Shown here: piece by piece, positions 23,208 to 25,717 of the stretch
Position numbering within the stretch: the stretch's first letter is position 1
How the letters are laid out: every line of letters starts with the position of its first letter
NCBI GenBank assembly: GCA_964228975.1
Contig: CAXRCC010000087.1
Coordinates: 1-25,717 of the forward strand
Source: Paraneptunicella sp964228975
GTDB taxonomy: Bacteria > Pseudomonadota > Gammaproteobacteria > Enterobacterales > Alteromonadaceae
Reading direction: 5' to 3'
Length of the DNA: 25,717 bases
Notes under the pieces: generated by a model
What the model saw: the letters and a program-made list of their open reading frames with translations, nothing else
Told to the model about the DNA's origin: nothing
The model's database searches: none
Position numbers and translations under genes: made by a program

Positions 23208-24902
23208 ATGACAGAATCACAAAAAAGCGAACCTCTTTATATTCCCTATGCAGGTCCGGCGTTGATAGAGACGCCATTGCTTAACAAAGGTAGTGCTTTC
23301 AGTGCAGAAGAGCGCGCTGCCTTTAACCTAAGCGGCCTATTGCCTCCTCGTTACGAAACGATAGAAGAGCAAGTAAAGCGCTGTTACGCTCAGTACAGCA
23401 GCTTTAATGAAACCATCAATAAGCACATCTACCTTCGTGCTATTCAAGACAACAATGAAACACTGTTTTATCGACTCATCACTGAGCATATCGATGAAAT
23501 GATGCCCATTATTTACACACCTACCGTGGGTGATGCGTGCGAACAGTTCTCCGATATTTATCGCAACGCGAGAGGCCTATTTATTTCTTATGATGAGCGT
23601 CACCAAATTGATGACATTCTTCGTAGTGCCACAAAGCGCAACGTTAAAGTCATTGTGGTCACAGATGGTGAGCGCGTGCTTGGCCTCGGTGACCAAGGCA
23701 TTGGAGGAATGGGCATTCCTATTGGAAAGCTTTCGTTGTACACCGCGTGTGGTGGCATTAGTCCAGCCTATACGATGCCAATTATGTTGGATGTGGGTAC
23801 AAACAACGAGAAGTTGCTAAATGATCCAATGTACATGGGTTCAAGAAGAAAGCGCGTTAACCAAGAAGAGTACGATGAATTCATCGGGATGTTCATGAAC
23901 TCGGTTAAGAAGCGTTGGCCAGATGCCATGATCCAGTTCGAAGATTTTGCTCAGCACAATGCAACGCCTATTTTGAATCGCTATCGTCATGACGTACGTT
24001 GTTTTAATGATGATATTCAAGGCACTGCGGCGGTGACTGTTGGCACGTTATTGGCGGCATGTCGTAGCAAAAATGCGAAACTATCAGAACAAAATGTTGT
24101 GTTTGTGGGAGCAGGTTCAGCAGGTTGTGGTATCGCAGAGCAAATCATTCAACAAATGACGGCAGAGGGGATTTCTGCTGAACAAGCTCGCAGTCAGATT
24201 CATATGATTGATCGCTTTGGTTTGGTCACAGATAAAACGCCGAATTTGCGTGATTTCCAACAAAAGCTGGCTCAACCAAGTGACAAGTTAACGGGGTGGG
24301 AATACGAAGGTGAGTATCCGTCTTTGGTGGAAACTATTCGTGCTATCAAGCCGGGTATCTTAATTGGTGTATCAGGGCAAGCAGGCCTGTTTACCGAGGC
24401 CGCAATCAAAGCCATGCATGATGGATGTGAGCGACCGATTGTGTTCCCGTTGAGTAATCCTTCGCGTCAAATTGAAGCGCACCCTGAAAAAGTGATTGAG
24501 TGGACAAACGGACAAGCGATTGTCGCAACAGGAATCCCATTCCAGCCAATCGAATACAATGGTAAAACCTTTACTATTCCACAGTGCAATAACAGTTATA
24601 TTTTCCCTGGCATCGGCTTAGGTGTGCTGGCATCGAAAGCGCGTATTATCAGTGATGGTATGTTGATGGTGGCCAGCGAAACCTTGGCAGAGTGTTCTCC
24701 GAATGCCAACACGGGGGAAGGTGACTTATTGCCTCCGTTAGGTGAAGTGGCAGAAGTCAGTAAGAAAATTGCGTTTAACGTTGCGAAGAAGGCGATGGAA
24801 GAAGGCTTGGCGTTAGTGCTAAGTGATGAAATGCTCGAAAATAAAATCGAGCGTAATTTCTGGACACCTGAGTACAGACAATACAAGCGAGTGAGCATTT
24901 AA
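23208..24902 (+). CDS. maeA: NAD-dependent malic enzyme (malate dehydrogenase, decarboxylating)
   Basis: Converts malate to pyruvate and CO2 with NAD reduction; cytosolic, 564 aa, essentially the length of E. coli MaeA/SfcA (565 aa). Motifs: IIYTPTVGDACEQF (101-114) with the catalytic tyrosine Y103; LGLGDQGIGGMGIPIGKL with the catalytic lysine K174; the metal-binding FEDF near 244-247 and NDDIQGTAAV (267-276); and the dinucleotide fold VFVGAGSAGCGIAEQI (299-314). The long SfcA-type architecture indicates the NAD form rather than the fusion-type NADP enzyme. There is no clear Shine-Dalgarno before the ATG. Single gene, between the mrcA terminator and its own strong terminator. Confidence 0.96.
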   Translation: MTESQKSEPLYIPYAGPALIETPLLNKGSAFSAEERAAFNLSGLLPPRYETIEEQVKRCYAQYSSFNETINKHIYLRAIQDNNETLFYRLITEHIDEMMPIIYTPTVGDACEQFSDIYRNARGLFISYDERHQIDDILRSATKRNVKVIVVTDGERVLGLGDQGIGGMGIPIGKLSLYTACGGISPAYTMPIMLDVGTNNEKLLNDPMYMGSRRKRVNQEEYDEFIGMFMNSVKKRWPDAMIQFEDFAQHNATPILNRYRHDVRCFNDDIQGTAAVTVGTLLAACRSKNAKLSEQNVVFVGAGSAGCGIAEQIIQQMTAEGISAEQARSQIHMIDRFGLVTDKTPNLRDFQQKLAQPSDKLTGWEYEGEYPSLVETIRAIKPGILIGVSGQAGLFTEAAIKAMHDGCERPIVFPLSNPSRQIEAHPEKVIEWTNGQAIVATGIPFQPIEYNGKTFTIPQCNNSYIFPGIGLGVLASKARIISDGMLMVASETLAECSPNANTGEGDLLPPLGEVAEVSKKIAFNVAKKAMEEGLALVLSDEMLENKIERNFWTPEYRQYKRVSI

Positions 24903-24957
24903 TCATAGGTTTGTATCTACGCTGGTTTTCGCTTTGGTAGAAGCGGAATCGTCTTTT

Positions 24958-24987
24958 AAAGCCCTTGCTGTATTGCTGGGGCTTTTT
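24958..24987 (+). terminator. Rho-independent terminator after maeA
   Basis: AAAGCCC (24958-24964) pairs perfectly with GGGCTTT (24979-24985), followed by two more T. It lies 56 nt past the maeA stop and 20 nt past the end of the converging CoA-transferase gene, and the A-run on its left may let it work in both directions. Confidence 0.75.
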
Positions 24988-25006
24988 CATTTATTAGCCT
25001 TTCTGT

Positions 25007-25717
25007 TTAGTTTGCGATCACACCCAAGTGAAGCAAGTTCTCGACTTCTTCTTTCGACATACCGAGTTCATCAAGTAATACTTTTGATGTGTGCTGACCG
25101 CATAGTGGCGGCGCGGTTTTGTAATGCACTGGTGTTTCGGACAGTTTGATGGGAGAGCCAACCAGCGATAAAGGCGTCGTCGTATAAGGGTGGGCCATAC
25201 TAATTTGCATTTCTCGTGCTTTGATCTGTTCTAGTTCAAACACTTCACTCATTTGGTTAACCGGTGCGCAGGGAACTTGATGGCGTTTAAGTTCCGCTAG
25301 CCAATGTTCGGTCGTTTTTTGTGACGTGCACTGGGTAATGAGCGTCGTGAGCGTATCCCTGTGTTTAACCCGTGCAGCATTGGTTTGATAAAGAGGATCA
25401 TTGGCCCAGTGAGGCTGATTTAAAGCTGTTGCTAGCCTTGAGAATTGTTCATCATTACCCACGGCAAGGATAATATGACCATCGGCGGTTTCAATGTTTT
25501 GATAAGGCACAATTGAAGGGTGTGCGTTGCCTTGCCTAGGTGCGTTTTTTCCGGAGGTTAAATAGTATTGGGCAATATTGGTTAAACTCGCGGTTGCGCA
25601 GTCGAGCAAGCTCAAATCAACCAGTTGGCCTTTGCCTGTCTGTTGTCGTGCATTTAATGCTGCAAGTATGCCCACGGCTGCATTTAGCCCAGTCATTACG
25701 TCAACAAGGGCAACACC
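25007..25717 (-). CDS. CaiB/BaiF-type CoA-transferase, C-terminal part
   Basis: Class III CoA-transferase moving CoA between carboxylic acids; substrate not predictable from this fragment. The gene runs off the right edge: the reading frame continues from ATG 25696 through seven more codons (GVALVDV) to the last base, which fits the family's VGVALVDVMTGLNAAVGIL block, so that ATG is internal. Visible are the family segments QQTGKGQLVDLSLLD, GNAHPSIVPYQNIETADG, ILAVGNDEQF and, near the end, GQHTSKVLLDELGM. The 237 codons present are roughly the last 60% of a typical ~400-aa protein; the catalytic aspartate region would lie beyond the window. It converges with maeA. Confidence 0.9.
   Translation of the reverse strand, partial: GVALVDVMTGLNAAVGILAALNARQQTGKGQLVDLSLLDCATASLTNIAQYYLTSGKNAPRQGNAHPSIVPYQNIETADGHIILAVGNDEQFSRLATALNQPHWANDPLYQTNAARVKHRDTLTTLITQCTSQKTTEHWLAELKRHQVPCAPVNQMSEVFELEQIKAREMQISMAHPYTTTPLSLVGSPIKLSETPVHYKTAPPLCGQHTSKVLLDELGMSKEEVENLLHLGVIAN

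Noticed and set aside
1..25717. CRISPR array, insertion sequence, tRNA/attachment site, toxin-antitoxin or defence module
   Set aside because: No regularly spaced repeats, transposase motifs, tRNA-like folds or toxin/defence domains were found; the plus-strand island lacks any mobility gene.

Overview
The window reads as a chromosomal segment of a marine-type gammaproteobacterium, most likely from the Alteromonadales (inference). The main reason is that it carries the block mrcA | pilM-N-O-P-Q-aroK-aroB-damX-dam ... rpe-trpS, which matches the E. coli order mrcA | hofM-N-O-P-Q-aroK-aroB-damX-dam-rpe-gph-trpS. Other pointers are an ast arginine-catabolism cluster, two TorF-family putative porins and a DUF2970 protein. 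Composition looks moderate in G+C and fairly even throughout. I see no insertion sequence, phage gene, CRISPR array, tRNA or rRNA.

Layout from left to right. (1) 10-3754, minus strand: argD/astC, astA, astD, the transaminase, succinyltransferase and dehydrogenase of the arginine succinyltransferase pathway, preceded by a leader with several inverted repeats. (2) 4031-5197, minus: an HDOD-domain protein. (3) 5423-7793, minus: rpe, trpS, pabA/trpG; gph, which sits between rpe and trpS in E. coli, is absent. (4) 7794-10705, plus strand: an island separating rpe from dam. It holds two tandem TorF-family outer-membrane proteins of identical length (211 aa), a small exported protein with three cysteines, and a DUF2970 membrane protein; its gaps are rich in palindromes. 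(5) 10706-15318, minus: aroK, aroB, damX, dam. (6) 15614-20125, minus: pilMNOPQ, the type IV pilus alignment complex and secretin, with overlapping or touching genes throughout. (7) 20484-23072, plus: mrcA (PBP1A), divergent from pilM. (8) 23208-24902, plus: NAD-type malic enzyme maeA, ended by a clear terminator. (9) 25007 to the right edge, minus: the C-terminal part of a CaiB/BaiF-type CoA-transferase.

The genes are mostly core metabolism (arginine catabolism, shikimate, pentose phosphate, folate/tryptophan, malate), envelope growth and division (PBP1A, DamX), DNA methylation (Dam) and type IV pili. I found no clearly new multi-gene system. The least explained part is the 7.8-10.7 kb plus-strand island: duplicated TorF porins with structured, palindrome-rich control regions, followed by an unrecognised exported protein and a DUF2970 protein. 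Several start codons, set by Shine-Dalgarno spacing, are TTG or GTG (pabA, DUF2970, damX, pilO, pilM, mrcA, probably dam, possibly aroB). Promoter, operator and hairpin calls were made by eye.
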